Source: Pictodentalium vernedei
Taxonomy: Eukaryota > Mollusca > Scaphopoda > Dentaliida > Dentaliidae
NCBI GenBank assembly: GCA_031216915.1
Contig: CM062295.1
Coordinates: forward strand, 183,348,927 to 183,412,926
DNA: 64,000 nucleotides
Direction of reading: 5' to 3'
Below the pieces are notes generated by a model. That model saw nothing but the letters and a program-made list of their open reading frames with translations, searched no databases and was not told the DNA's origin. This document shows positions 1-13,000 of this stretch, piece by piece (the stretch's first letter is position 1; each line of letters opens with the position of its first letter). The translations under genes and the position numbers were made by a program.

Positions 1-1530
1 AGACCAGAGGTGGCTCCATGTAAGATTTATTTCTTGCATGGTGTAACCCCATGGTAGGAGTTTATTTACAAACCGTTCTTTGTGGTATGTATAGCGCGTT
101 TCACATGAGTTGTTGCGTATAAAGCGCGTCAGTTCACCCTTGATGAAACCCGTAAAAGCAACAGAGGGTGATCGGATTGGCGGTGGAGGTATTGGAATGA
201 ATCCGTTGGTTTGATGGGGTGACGCACACCCAGAACGCCGGTGGCTTGGAACCTATCACCCTTGTAAATCTCGGTATCAAGGAACGTGACTTTGGTGGTC
301 GAGGCTTCATATACAAAGCGAAATGTCGGGTGTTATTGGTTAGCTCTTTCCATGAATCTATGCAGGTCCGCTTCGGATCCCGTCCAGATGATAAAGGTAT
401 CATCACGATATCGGAGCCAATTGTGGATTTTGCCCTGGCCCATTGAAAGTAGTGTGGTCTCAGAGGTATGGGTCGTGATATCGGCTATTTCAGGACTGGC
501 CTTACTGTCCATGGCAGCTCCCAATGTTTGGATATAGGACTGTCCATCAAACTGGAAGCAGTTGCACTCAAGTATAAGCTTAAGGGGCGTTAGTAGTGAA
601 GTAGTCCATGGTTTGGGTATAAGATATGGTAAATAATGGTTCTTAATCAGAGCCCGTTCGACAGCTGCCATAGCTTCCTCGTGCGATATGTTGTGTACAT
701 ATTGGCAATGTCGGCAGAAATGGAATCAGGAGGGATAGGTGGCTCCTCAGTGAGTTGGATGAAGTGGGAAGTGTCCCGTATATACGCATGTTGTTTCTTC
801 ACAATGGGAACCAGGAAAAAGTCAAGTAGACCGGATAAATAGGTAGTGGGGCTGCTGCAACCCGCAATGATCGGCCAACCCGTTGTAGGCGGGTCCTTGT
901 GTATCTTTGGTAGAAGGTAGAGGACAGGCTGTTTGGTGGTGTCCAATTTAGGTTGAAGTGATGTATGCATTTTATGATCAATCTCGTGGTTATTGTGCAT
1001 ACGTCCCAAGTGATTCCGGACGTCGAGTATGGTACGTGCCGTTATATCACGGGGGAACGGTTTAAAGTGGAGGGCCGATGTAAGTTGTCGAAGGCCCTCA
1101 GCTACATAGGTAGTGCAGTTGAGTAGAACAATTGATTTGCCTTTATCCGACTGTTTGGTGACAATGTCGCGGTTCTGCAGGAGGCTATTTAGCACAATTC
1201 GCTCCGCCCTGGTCATATTATTGAAGTAGATGCGGAGGCGCGAGGGGTTAAGACACCGTAGGAGTTCTATTTTCGTCTTAGATAGGTATGTTTCCACTGT
1301 AACATTGTAACAAGTGGTTGGAGCGGTATTGGTCCTCTTGTGCAAGGGGTTAATAAACCGCTGCTGTTGGTCAGCATGTATAACTCTCAATCTCATTCTA
1401 TTGTGAAGCAATTTGATATCCTCATTGATGAAGGATTTGATAGGTTTTGGAGGCGTTGGTATAAATTTGAGGCCCTTGTCGAGTACAATCTTCTCAGGTA
1501 TACTGAGGAGCGACGTGAAATTAGTTACTT
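1..1530 (-). pseudogene. Penelope-like element reverse transcriptase, broken and cut by the window edge
   Basis: Read on the minus strand from about 1530 down to 1, the conceptual protein matches the Penelope-like reverse transcriptase plan. It runs through a GLKFIPTPP-like start, a KQSDKGKSIV block, YLLPKIHKDPP, a GCSSPTTYLSGLLDF block, a motif-A region with DIANMY, the QTLGAAMDSKASP block, the RYRDDTF catalytic box (normally YIDDIF) and finally a KGELTRFIRNN block near position 100. The copy is dead: there is a frameshift near 670, an in-frame TAA near 330 and another frameshift near 150. No start codon is defined because a stop lies just upstream at about 1530, so the 5' part is missing. 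The GIY-YIG endonuclease that normally follows would lie left of the window. Family assignment is from recognised motifs; the clade (Neptune, Poseidon or other) is not resolved. Confidence 0.88.
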
Positions 1531-1599
1531 ATTCCTTATTTGACATTTGACATTTTTTATACCATCAAAACAGAAAAAATGGCACCTGTTGTACGGTGG

Positions 1600-2030
1600 C
1601 AGAAGTGAAGACGAGTTGACTGACATGTTGCCCGCCCCATATGACCCCTCTTTATAGGGCAACCAAGGCCCTAAAAGTGACACCCTCCTAGAAAACCTTC
1701 TAGATGGGCACATCTGATAAAATAAAAGGTGCTGTAGGGTAGCACAAATGAAGACGAGTTGATTGACATGTTGCCTGTCCCCATATGACCCCTCTTTATA
1801 GGGCAACCAAGGCCCTAAAAGTGACAGTCTCCCAGAAAACCTTCTAGATGGGCAAATCTGATCAAATAAAAGGTGCTGTAGTGTGGCACAAATAGAGACG
1901 AGTTGATTGACATGTTGCCCGTCCCCATGTGACCCCTCTTTATTGGGCAACCAAGGTCCTAAAAGTGACAGCCTCCCAGAAAACCTTCTAGATGGGCAAA
2001 TCTGATCAGATAAAAGGTGCTGTAGGTTAA
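1600..2030 (-). repeat. 144-bp satellite, left block (about 3 copies)
   Basis: Three successive copies of a 144-bp unit; the landmark CATATG/CATGTG falls at 1638, 1782 and 1926. Each unit contains GGGCAACCAAGGCCCTAAAA and GAAAACCTTCTAGATGGGCA. The block ends at about 2030, where the 11-12-bp minisatellite begins. The same satellite returns in opposite orientation at 8331-9215, so the two blocks form inverted flanks around the minisatellite. Apparent ORFs here are by-products of a period divisible by three. Confidence 0.95.
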
Positions 2031-5000
2031 CTAGAGTTTAACGCGAATTTATCGGCGATGTTAACGCGATTTTATCCGTGAGGTTATCGCAACTTTATCC
2101 GCATTGTTGGCGAGTGTTAATTCGTCACGTTAACGCGCATTTGGCGCGAGTTTATCCGTGAGGTCAGTGCGAGTTTATCCGCAAGGTTAACGCGAGTATA
2201 ACACAAGTTTATCCACGAGGTTGACGCGAGTTTAACGCGAGGTTAACACAAGGTTAACGCGAGTTTGATAGGAGCTTATCCACTACGTTATCGCAAGTTT
2301 GGCGAGTGAATATCCGCGAGGTTAACGCGAGTTTACCCGCGAGGTTAACGGAAGTTTATCTGCGAGGTTAACGCGAGTTTTACGCGAAGTTTACGCTTGT
2401 TAATCTATGAGGATGACGCGAGATTAACGCTAGTTAACCCGCGAGGATAACGGGTGTTAATCCGCACGGTTATCGGGAGTTAGGCACGAGTTTACCCACG
2501 AGGTTTAACCTCGCGTTAACGTTGCGGATAAACTCGCGTTCAACTCGCGCTAACCTCACGGATACTCTCACATTAACTTCGCGTCAAACTCGCGCTAACG
2601 ACGCGGATAAACTCCCGTTAAACTCGAATTAACCTCCCATATGAACTGGCGTCAAACTCGAGTTAACCCCACTTTAAACACGCGTAAACCTGGTTGATAG
2701 ACTCGCGTTAATCTCGCGGATAATCTCGCGGATAATCTCGCGTTAGCGCCGCACATAAACTCGCGCTAATCCTGCGGATAAACACGCCATAACCTTGCGA
2801 TTTAACTCGCGTTAATCTCGCATTAACCTCGGGAATAAACTCGTCTTAACATAGCGATAACCTCGCGGATAAACAAGCGTTAACCTCCAGGATTACTTTC
2901 CGTTAAACTCGAGTTAAACTCACTTTAACCTAGAGGTTAGACTCCCGTTAATCTCGCGGTTAAACTCGCGTTAGTGTCGCCTGGATAAACTCACGTTAAC
3001 CTGGCGTTAACATCGACGATAAACTCGCATTGAATTCGAGTTACTCTCAAGGATAACCTCGCGTTAACCTCCGGATAAACTCGCGACAAACGCGCGTTAA
3101 CCTCGCGGGTAAACTCACGTTAACCTCGCGTCAAACTCGCGATAATATCGCGGACAAACTCGCGATAACCCTGCCCATCAATTCGCATTAATATCGAGGA
3201 TAAACACGCATTAAACTCACACTAATATCAGGGATAAACGCGCATTAAACTCACGAGTTACTCTATCTAATAACGCGGCTAAGCTCGCGATAATCCGACA
3301 AACAAATTCGCGTTAAACTCGAGGTAACCTCGCGTTGTGCGCACGCTAACAACGCGGACAAAACACGCGATAACCTCGCGCATAAACTTCCGTTAACATC
3401 GCCGTTAAACTCGCGTTACACTCGAGTTAACCCCCTTTTAAACTCGCCTTAACCAAGCGGATAGACTAGTGTTAATCTCGGGGATAATCTCGCATTAGTG
3501 TCGCCTATAAACCCGCCCTCATCTCCCGTATAAACACGCGTTAACCTCGCTTATTAACGCGGGTTAGTCTCGCATTAACTTCGGGGATAAACGCGCGTTA
3601 AACTGGCGGATTAACTATCGTTAAACTCGCCATAACCTCGGGGATAAATTCGCGTTATGTTCGCGGGTAAACACAAGTTAACATCGCGGATTAACTCGCA
3701 TTAAACTCGTATTAACCTCGCGTAAACCCCGCGTAAACCTCGCAGATAAACATGCGTTAACCTTCAGGATTAACTCACGATAAACTCGCGGATATTCTCG
3801 CGCCAAACGTGTACTAATCATACGGACAAACATGCGTTAACTTCACGGACTAACTCGCGTTAATCTCGCTTTAACCTCGGGGATATACTAGCGTTAAACT
3901 CGCGTACAAACACGCGTTAACCTCGCGGATTAACTCGTGGATAAACTCGTGTTAATCTCGTTGATAAACTCGTGTTAACCTCGCGTTACACTTGTGTTAA
4001 TCTCGTGGATACACTCGTGTTAAACTCGCGTTAACCTTGCGGATAAACTCGCCTTAAACACTAACTCGCGTTAATCTCGCTTTAACCTCGGGGATATACT
4101 AGCGTTAAACTCGCGTACAAACACGCGTTAACCTCGCGGATTAACTCGTGGATAAACACGTGTTAATCTCGTTGATAAACTCGCGTTAACCTCGCGTTAC
4201 ACTTGTGTTAACCTCACGGATAAACTCGCGTTAACGTCGCGTCACACTCGCGCTAACAAAGCAGATAAACTCCCGTTAAACTTGAGGATAAACTCGCGTT
4301 AAACTCGGGTAACCTCGAGGATGAACTCGCGTTCAACTCGAGTTAGCCTCGCGGATAAACTCGCCTTAAAATCGAGTTAATCTCGCGTTAAACTCGCGTT
4401 AACCTGGCGGTTAGATTCGCGTTAATCTTGTGGATAAACTCGCGTTAGCGTCGCGCATAAACTCATGATAGTCCCGCGGATAAACACGCGTTAACCTCGC
4501 GAATTAACTCGCATTAACCTCGGGGATAAACCCTTGTTTAACTCGCGAACAAACAAGCGTTAACATCGCACATAATCGCGCGGTAACATCGCAGATAAAT
4601 GCGCGTTTAACTGGACTAAACCTAGCGGATAGACTCGCGTTAAAGTGGCGTTCACCTTGCGGATAGACTCGCATTAACTTCTCTGACAGACTCCCATTAA
4701 TCTCGCGTTATTCCCGGGGATAAACTCGTGTTAACCACGAGTCGCGTTAAACACGCGTTAAACTCGCAGATAAACCCGCGCTAAACTCGAGTTAACCTCC
4801 CGAATAAACTCGGGTTAACCTTGCTGATTAACTCGAAGATAAACTCGCGTTAACATCGGGGATAATGTTGCTGGAACCTCGCGGATTACCTCGCGTTAAA
4901 CTTGTGGATAAACTCGCGTCAACCACGCGGATAATCACGCGTGAACATCGTGAATTAACTCGAGATAATCTCGTGTTAACCTCGGGGATATACTCGTGTT

Positions 5001-8000
5001 AAACTCGCGGACAAACACGCGCTAAATTCGGGTTAACGTTGCGTATAATCACGCGTGAACCTCGCGGATTAACTCGCGTTAAACGTGCGTTAAACTCGCC
5101 TTAGCTTCGGGAATAAACTCGCGTTAAAATCGCGGCTAAACACACGTTAACATCGCGGATTACCTAGCGTTAAACTTGTGTTAAACTCGCGTTAACTTCT
5201 CCGATACACTCGCGTTAATCTCGCTTTAATCTCGAGGATAAACTCGCATTCAACGCGCAGACAAACACTCGTTAAATTCGCGTTAACCTCGCGGATTAAC
5301 TTGCATTAATCTCCTGGATTAACTCGTGTTAATCTCGTGTTTATCTCGCGTTAACCTCGTGGATTAATTCGCGTCAATCTCTTGTTAACCTCGGGGATAT
5401 ACTTGCGTTACACTACCGGACAAATACGCGACGAACTCACGTTAACCTCGCGGACAAACTCGCTGAAAAACAAGCGGATAAACTCGCGATAATCTCGGGC
5501 ATAATCTCGCCTTATAATCGCGGATAAACTCGCGTTAACCTACCGGATAGACTCGCGTTAAGCTCGGGAATAAACTCGGTTTGAACTCGCGTTAACGTCG
5601 CGCATAAACTTCCGCTAACCGCGTGATTTAACACCCCTTATTGTCGCAGATTAATTAGGGTTAATCTCGCGTCAACCTTGTGGATTAGAATTCGCGTTAC
5701 CCACGCGCTAACCTTGCGGATAAACTCGCGTTCACCTTGCTGATAAACTCGCGTTAAACTCGCGTTAACGTCGAGGGTTAACAATCGCTAACAAAGCAGA
5801 TAAACTCGCGATAATCTCGGGAATAAATTCGTGTTAAAATCGCGTTAACCTCGCCTTTATCTCTCGATAACAACGTGGATAAACTCGCGATAGCCTCGCG
5901 CATAAACTCGCGTTAACATCGCCAACAGCAACGCGTTAAACTCGCAGATGAACTTGCGCCAAACTCGCGTTAACCTCGCGGACAAACTCACATTATTATC
6001 ATGGATAAGCTCACGTAAAGTTTTAGTTAACCTCGCGGAGAAACTCGCGTAAACCTGACAGATAAACTCTCGATAATCTCGCGTTAAGCTCTGGGATTAA
6101 CTCGAGTCAAATTCGCTTTAAACTCGCGGTAACCTCGCAGATAAACTTCAGTTAACCTCCGGGAAAAACTCGCCTCAGCCCCGCGGATAAACTGGCGCCG
6201 ACCTCGCGGAAAAATAGGCGGATAAACTCCCGATAACCTCGCACATAAACTCGTGTTATAATCGCGGATAAACTCGCGCTAACCGTGCCGATAACGACAC
6301 GTTAACCTCGCGGATTAACTCGCATTAAACTCGTGTTAAACTCGCGTTAACCTCGGGACTAAACTCGCGTTACACTCGGGGATGAACGCGCGTCAATTTC
6401 TCGTTAACCAAGCGGATAAATTCGCGTTAGACTCGAGTTAACCTCGTGGATAAACTCGCGTTAAGCTCTCGTTAGCGTCGCGCGTAAACTCGCGCTAATC
6501 CTGCGGATACACACGCGTTACCCTCGCGAATTGACTCGCTTTTATCTCACGTTAACCGCTGGGAAAAACTCCTGTTAAACACGCGGAGAAACACGCGTTA
6601 AATTCGCGTTACCGTCCGGATAAACTCGCGTTGACGTCTCATATAATCACTCGTTATAATCGTGGATAAACTCGCGTAAAATTCGAGTTAACCTCGTTGA
6701 TAAACTCGTGTTAACTTCTCGGATAAACTCGCGCAAAACTCACGTTAACCTCGTGGATAAACTCACGCTAATAACGCGGGTAAACTCGCGATAACCTTGC
6801 GCAAAAACTCGCATTAATATCGCGGATAAACTAGATATAATCTGGATGAAAAACTCACGTTGACGTCACGCATAAACTCGCGCTGACTGCACCGACAAAC
6901 GCACGTTAATCTCGCGAATTAACATGTTAAACTCGCGTAAAACTCACATTAACATCGCGGATAAACACGCGTTAAACTCGTGGATTGACACGCGTCACAG
7001 TGTTAACTCTCGGATAAACTCGCGTTAAACTCGAGTTAACCTTTCGAGTAAATTCGCGTTAACCTCGCAGATTAACTCGCGTTAATCTCGCGTTAACGTC
7101 GCGGATATACACGCGCCAAACTCGTGATAACCTAGCCAATAAGCACTCGCGTTAACATCGCGTTTAACTCGCGCTAACAACGCGTTAAATTCGCGATAAC
7201 CTCGTGCACATACTCGCCTAAACGTCGCCGATAAACTCGCGCCAAAGTCGCGTTAACCGTCAGGATAAACTCACGTTAACCCCGCGCCGCGTGAACATCG
7301 CCGATAAACTCGCAATGAACTCGAGTTAACCTCGGGGATAACCTCGCGTTAACTTCCTGAAGAAACTCGCGTCAAACTCGCGTTAACCTCACGGATAAAC
7401 CCACGTAATCCTCGCGTCAAACACGCCATAATATCGCGGATAAACTCGTAATATACTTGCGCATAAACTCGCATTAATATTCCGGATAAACTCGCGTTAA
7501 ACTCGCGCTAACCTCACGGATGAACTCGCGTTAAACTCGAGTGAGTTAACATCGTGGGTTAACTCTAGATAACAACGCGCATGAACTCGCGATAACTCAA
7601 TTTTACCTAGCGCGTTGTACTCGCGCTAACAACATGGATAAACTCGCGATAACCTTGCACATAGAGTTGCGCTAACTTCGCCGATAAACTCACGTTGAAC
7701 TCGAGGTAACCTCGCGAATAAACTCGTATTAATCGCGCGGATAAACTCGCGACAAACTCGTTAAGTCGCCTTAAAGACATGGTAACCTCGCGGAAAAACT
7801 CGCGTTAACCTTCCAGATAAACTTGCGCCAAACTCACATTAACCTTGCAGACGAACACGCATTAAACACACGTTAACTTCGCGCATATACTCGCGTTAAC
7901 ATCGCGGTTAAACTCGCGTTTAACTCTGCTAAACTGGCGTTAAACTGGCATTAATGTTCCAGATAGCTTCGCGTTAACCTCGCGAACAGGTTCCCGTTAA

Positions 8001-8330
8001 CCTCACGTTAATCTCGCGAATAAACTAGAATTAACGACGAGGATTACCTCGCGCTAAACACAACACGCATTAAACACGCAGATAAACTCACGGATAAACG
8101 CGGCTTAAAGTTGTGTTAACCTTGCTGATTAACTAATTAGCAGATAAACTTGCAGTAACCTCAGGAATAAACTCACGTTAACCTCGCGTAAAACTCGTGG
8201 ATAAACTCACGTTATCCGCGCGGATAAACAGACATTGACATCGCGGATTAACTAGCGTTAATCTAGTGTTAAACTCGGGTATATACTCGCGGAGTCTATC
8301 CGCTAGGTTAACGCAAGTTTATTCGCGATG
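2031..8330. repeat. 6.3-kb degenerate minisatellite with 11-12-bp unit
   Basis: The region is built almost entirely from variants of two alternating short motifs, CTCGCGTTAAA (11 bp) and CTCGCGGATAAA (12 bp), with GTTAACCTCGCG as a frequent combination. It is rich in CpG, in TTAA and in the palindrome GTTAAC, and dense TAA triplets leave no long ORF. Orientation is not uniform: 2031 to about 2506 reads as the reverse complement (GCGAGTTTATCCGCGAGG), the main block from about 2506 to 8288 reads forward, and the last 40 bp (about 8288-8330) reverses again. No internal gene or transposon was seen. Confidence 0.95.
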
Positions 8331-9215
8331 TCAATATGGGCAATATGTCAATCAACTTGTGTTCATTTGTGCTACCCTGCAGTACCTATTATTTGATCAG
8401 ATTTGCCCATCTAGAAGGTTTTCTGGGAGGTTGTCACTTTTAGGGCCTTGGTTTCCCCATAAAGAGGGGTCATATGGAAACGGGCAACATGTCAATCAAC
8501 TGGTCTCTTCATTTGTGCCACTCTACAACACCTTTTATTTGATCAGATTTGCCCATCTAGAGGGTTTTCTGGGAGGTTGTCACTTTTAGGGCCTTGGTTT
8601 CCCCATAAAGAGGGGTCATATGGGGACGGGCAACATGTCAGTCAACTCATCTTCATTTGTCACACGCTACAGAACCTTTTATTTGATCAGATTTGTCCAT
8701 CTAGAAGGTTTTCTGGGAGGTTGTCACTTTTAGGGACTTGGTTGCCCCATAAAGAGGTGCCATATGGGGACGGGCAACATGTCAATCAACTCGTCTTCAT
8801 TTGTGTTACCCTAAAGCAACTTTTATTTGGTCAGATTTGCCCATCTAGAAGGTTTTCTGGGAGGCTGTCACTTTTAGGGCCTTGGTTGCCCTATAAAGAG
8901 GGGTCATATGGGGACGGGCAACATGTCAATCAACTCGTCTTCATTTGTGCCACCCTACAGCCCCTTTCATTTGACCAGATTTGCCCATCTGGTAGATTTA
9001 CTGGGAGGTTGTCACTTTTAGGGCTTTGGTTGCTCCATAAAGAAGGGGGGGGGGGGGGGGTCATATGGAGACAGGCAACATGTCAATCAACTCGTCTTTA
9101 TTTGTGCCACCCTACGGCACCTTTTATTTGATCAGATTTGCTCATCTAGAAGGTTTTCTAGGAGGTTGTCACTTTTAGGGCCTTGGTTGCCCCATAAAGA
9201 GGGGTCATATGGGGA
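8331..9215 (+). repeat. 144-bp satellite, right block (about 6 copies)
   Basis: Tandem copies of the satellite seen at 1600-2030, here inverted. CATATG landmarks fall at 8471, 8617, 8761, 8905, 9062 and 9205, giving spacings of 146, 144, 144, 157 and 143; the 157 is explained by a run of G of about 17 nt just before 9062. Each unit carries CATCTAGAAGGTTTTCTGGG and TTTTAGGGCCTTGGTTGCCC. ORFs of 107 and 184 codons spanning this block are satellite read-through. Confidence 0.95.
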
Positions 9216-10077
9216 ATGAGTCTCCGAGTATTATTCAGTTGTAGTCGGAGCAATAGGTCCCCTGAACACACAGGGTCCGCCATCCACTCACCGAGTGACA
9301 ATACTCCGGCCAATCAGGGGCATGTATCCGGTGACAAGGCCAATGTCCTCCTAATAGCGATGCTCATTCATTCACAGGCCGTCAAAAACCTATACACCTC
9401 AGCCGCCGCCTCCGCACAAAAAGCCCGCGAGTGGCTTTACATGTCAAATGCACCCAGAATCAGCATACACGACGTTGGATGGAAAGACATTCCAACCCTA
9501 CCGCACGGGCTGACACGGCTAGCTATACTGAGCTCTGAACCTTCAACCTAATAAGGGCTGACATCAAGTCTATCTATTGAAGCTAGCATAGGGTCTTCCT
9601 ATGGTGACCATACATTAAAATACTAATCCCGGTACCACTTTACCATCTACCAACACGGGATAACCAAAAATTAACCGAGAACCAACCAACCCCTTTCTTA
9701 CATTTGTGGGCCTGGGCCATGAAATACCACAATATATTGAACATGGCATTCCGTGGGCAACCTGAACATGGACTGATGGTGTACTCCCGAAATTACCTCA
9801 AATTACCATACCCCCCCTCCCCCCCCCCCCCCCCACACACACACACACGGCGAGCTGGGCTTACACGGACTGGGCTACCATGGCCCTAGTCTTGACACGA
9901 ACCTATGCTGCTCTCTTTAAATCCAGCTCATATCACCAAACCACAACCCGCCCTCCCACCCAGGGGCGCTGCTTATAGGGATGGGCTGCCATGGCCCTCC
10001 CCATCTCGCGACACTATTAGATGACCGCATTCGAAGCTCGAGGGCGAACCTAGTGGCTACTATGCGCCCCCCTATAA
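9216..10077. other. Spacer between satellites, no gene recognised
   Basis: Non-tandem sequence linking the two satellite domains. It contains a poly-C tract followed directly by an (AC)n run at about 9810-9848. An open frame of 111 codons at 9216-9551 has no recognised domain and starts at the satellite edge, so it is not called a gene. Confidence 0.6.
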
Positions 10078-13000
10078 TCCCTCTGGTAATTGTGTTTGTA
10101 GGGTGCCTCCCTATGGTGGTATTTATTTGAATATGTTGCGCCAAACGGCCAAAAAAATCAAAACCCCTGTGTTTAAGCCTCTTGGTTGGACGGTTGGCTG
10201 TGGTTGGCCGGGATGATTGACCCCTCTGGAAATAGAGTTTGTGGGGTGATACCCTATGGTGGAATTTTTTTAATCTGATGTGTCAAATGGCTGAGAAAAT
10301 CAAAGCCCCTGTTTTTATGCCTCTTGGTTGGACGGTTGAAAGTGGTTGGCCGGGGTGTCTGAGCCCTCTGGTAATTGTGTTTGTGGTGTGCCACCCTACG
10401 GTGGTATTTATTTGATTCTATTCCTTCAAACGGCCGGGAAAATCAAAACCACTGTTTTTAAGCCTCTTGGTTGGACGGTTGGAAGTGGTTGGCCGGAGTG
10501 GCTGACCCCTCTGGTAATAGTGTTTGTGGTGTGCCACCCTACGGTGGTATTTATTTAATTCTATTCCTTCAAACGGCCGAGAAAATCAAAACCACTGTTT
10601 TTAAGCCTCTTGGTTGGACAGTTGGAAGTGGTTGGCTGGGGTGGCTGACCCCTCTGGTAATAGTGTTTGTGGTGTGCCACCCTACGGTGGTATTTATTTG
10701 AATCTTTTGCGTCAAACGGCCGAGAAAATCAAAACCCCTCTTTTTAAGCCTCTTGGTTGGACAGTTGGAAGTGGTTGTCCAGGGTGTCTGAAACCTCTGG
10801 TAATAGTGTTTGTGGTGTGCCACCCTACGGTGGTTTTTATTTGATTCTATTCCTTCAAACGGCCAAGAAAATCAAAACCCCTGTTTTTAAGCCTCTTGGT
10901 TGGACGGTTGGAAGTGGTTGGCCGGGGTGGCTGACCCCCTCTGGTAATAGTGTTTGTGGTGTGCCACCAAACGGTGGTATTTATTTGATTCTATTCCTTC
11001 AAACGCCCGAGAAAATCAAAACCCCTGTTTTTAAGTCTCTTGACTGGACAGTTGGAAGTGGTTGGCCGGGGTGGCTGACCCCTCTGGTAATAGTGTTTGT
11101 GGTGTGCCACCCTACGGTGGTATTTATTTGATTCTATTCCTTCAAAGGGCCGATAAAATCAAAACCTTTGTTTTTAAGCCTCTTGGTTAGACGGTTGGAA
11201 GCAGTTTCCGGGGTGGCTGACCCCTCTGGTAATAGCGTTTGTGGTGTGCCACCATACGGTGGTATTTATCTGATTCTATTCCTTCAAACGGCCGAGAAAA
11301 TCAAAACCCCTGTTTTTAAGCCTCTTGGTTGGACGATAGGAAGTGGTTGGCCGGGCAGGCTGACCCCTCTGATAATAGTGTTTGTGGTGTGCCACCCAAA
11401 GGTGGTATTTATTTGATTCTATTCCTTCAAACGGCCGAGAAAATCAAAATCCCTGTTTTTAAGCCTCTTGGTTGGACGACTGGAAGTGGTTGTCCAGGGT
11501 GGCTGACCCCTATGGTAGTAGTGTTTGTGGTGTGCCACCGTACGGTGGTATTTATTTGATTATATTCCTTCAAATGGCTGAGAAAATCAAAACCCCTGTT
11601 TTTGAGCCTCTTTGTTGAACGGTTGGAAGTGGTTGGCCGGGGTGGCTGACCCTCTGGTAATAGTGTTTCTGGTGTGCCACCCTACGGTGGTATTTATTTG
11701 ATTCTATTCCTTCAAAGGGCCGAGAAAATCAAACCCCTGTTTTTAAGCCTCTTTGTTGGATGGCTGGAAGTGGTTGGCCGGGGTGGCTGACCCCTCTGGT
11801 AATAGTGTTTGTGGTGTGTCACCCAACAGTGGTATTTATTTGATTTTATTCCTTCAACTGGCTGCGAAAATCAAAACCCGTGTTTTTAAGCCTCTTAGTT
11901 GGACAGTTTGAAGTGGTTGGCCGGGGTGGCTGACCCCTCAGGTAATAGTGTTTGTGGTGTGCCACCCTACTGTGGTATTATTTAATTCTATTCCTTCAAA
12001 TGGCCGAGAAAATCAAAACCACTGTTTCTAAGCCTCTTGATTGGACGATTGGAAGTGGCTGGCCGGGCTGGCTGACCCCTCAGGTAATAGTGTTTGTGTT
12101 GTGCCACCCTACGGTGGTATTTATTTGATTCTATTCCTTCAAAGGGCCGAGAAAATCAAAACTCCTGTTTTTAAGCCTCTTGGTTGGACGGTTGGAAGTG
12201 GTTGGCCGGGGTGGCTGACCCTCTGGTAATAGTGTTTGTGGTGTGCCCCCCTACGGTGGTATTTATTTGATTCTATTCCTTAAAATGACCGAGAAAATCA
12301 AAACCCCTGTTTTTAAGCCTCTTGGTTGGACGGTTGGAAGTGGTTGGCCGGGGTGGCTGACCCCTCTGGTAATAGTGTTTGTGGTGTGCCGCCCTATAGT
12401 GGGATTTGTTTGATTCTCTTCCTTCAAACAGCCGAGAAAATCAAAACCCCCTGTTTTTAAGCCTTTTGATTGGACGATTGGAAGTGTTTGGCCGGGGTGG
12501 CTGACCCTCTGGTAATAGTGTTTGTGGTGTGCCACCCTACGGTGGTATTTATTTGATTCTATTCCTTCAAAGGGCCGAGAAAATCAAAACCCCCGTTTTT
12601 AAGCCTCTTGGGTGGACGGTTGGAAGTGGTTGGCCGGGGTGGCTGACCCCTCTGGTAATAGTGTTTGTGGTGTGCCACCCAACGGTGGTATTTATTTGAT
12701 TCTATTCCTTCAAACGCCCGAGAAAATCAAAACCCCTGTTTTTAAGCCTCTTGGTTGGACAGTTGGAAGTGGTTGGCCGGGGTGGCTGACCCCTCTGGTA
12801 ATAGTGTTTGTGGTGTGCCACCCTACGGTGGTATTTATTTGATTCTATTCCTTCAAACGGCCGAGAAAATCAAACCCCCTGTTTTTAAGCCTCTTGGTTG
12901 GACGGTTGGAAGTTGTTGGCCGGGGTGGCTGACCCCTCTGGTAATAGTGTTTGTGGTGTGCCACCCTACGGTGGTATTTGTTTGATTCTATTCCTTCAAA

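Noticed and set aside
2031-8330. Telomere-like or centromere-like short repeat
   Set aside because: The unit is not a TTAGGG variant, is 11-12 bp and degenerate, and lies internally; there is no evidence for telomere or centromere function from sequence alone.
8266-9131. ORFs of 107 and 184 codons with repeated GQHVNQLVFIC
   Set aside because: The 144-bp satellite period is divisible by three, so the frame stays open through copies; no independent coding evidence.
9216-9551. 111-codon ORF next to the satellite
   Set aside because: No domain, no homology recognised, and it starts in the last satellite copy; could be chance.
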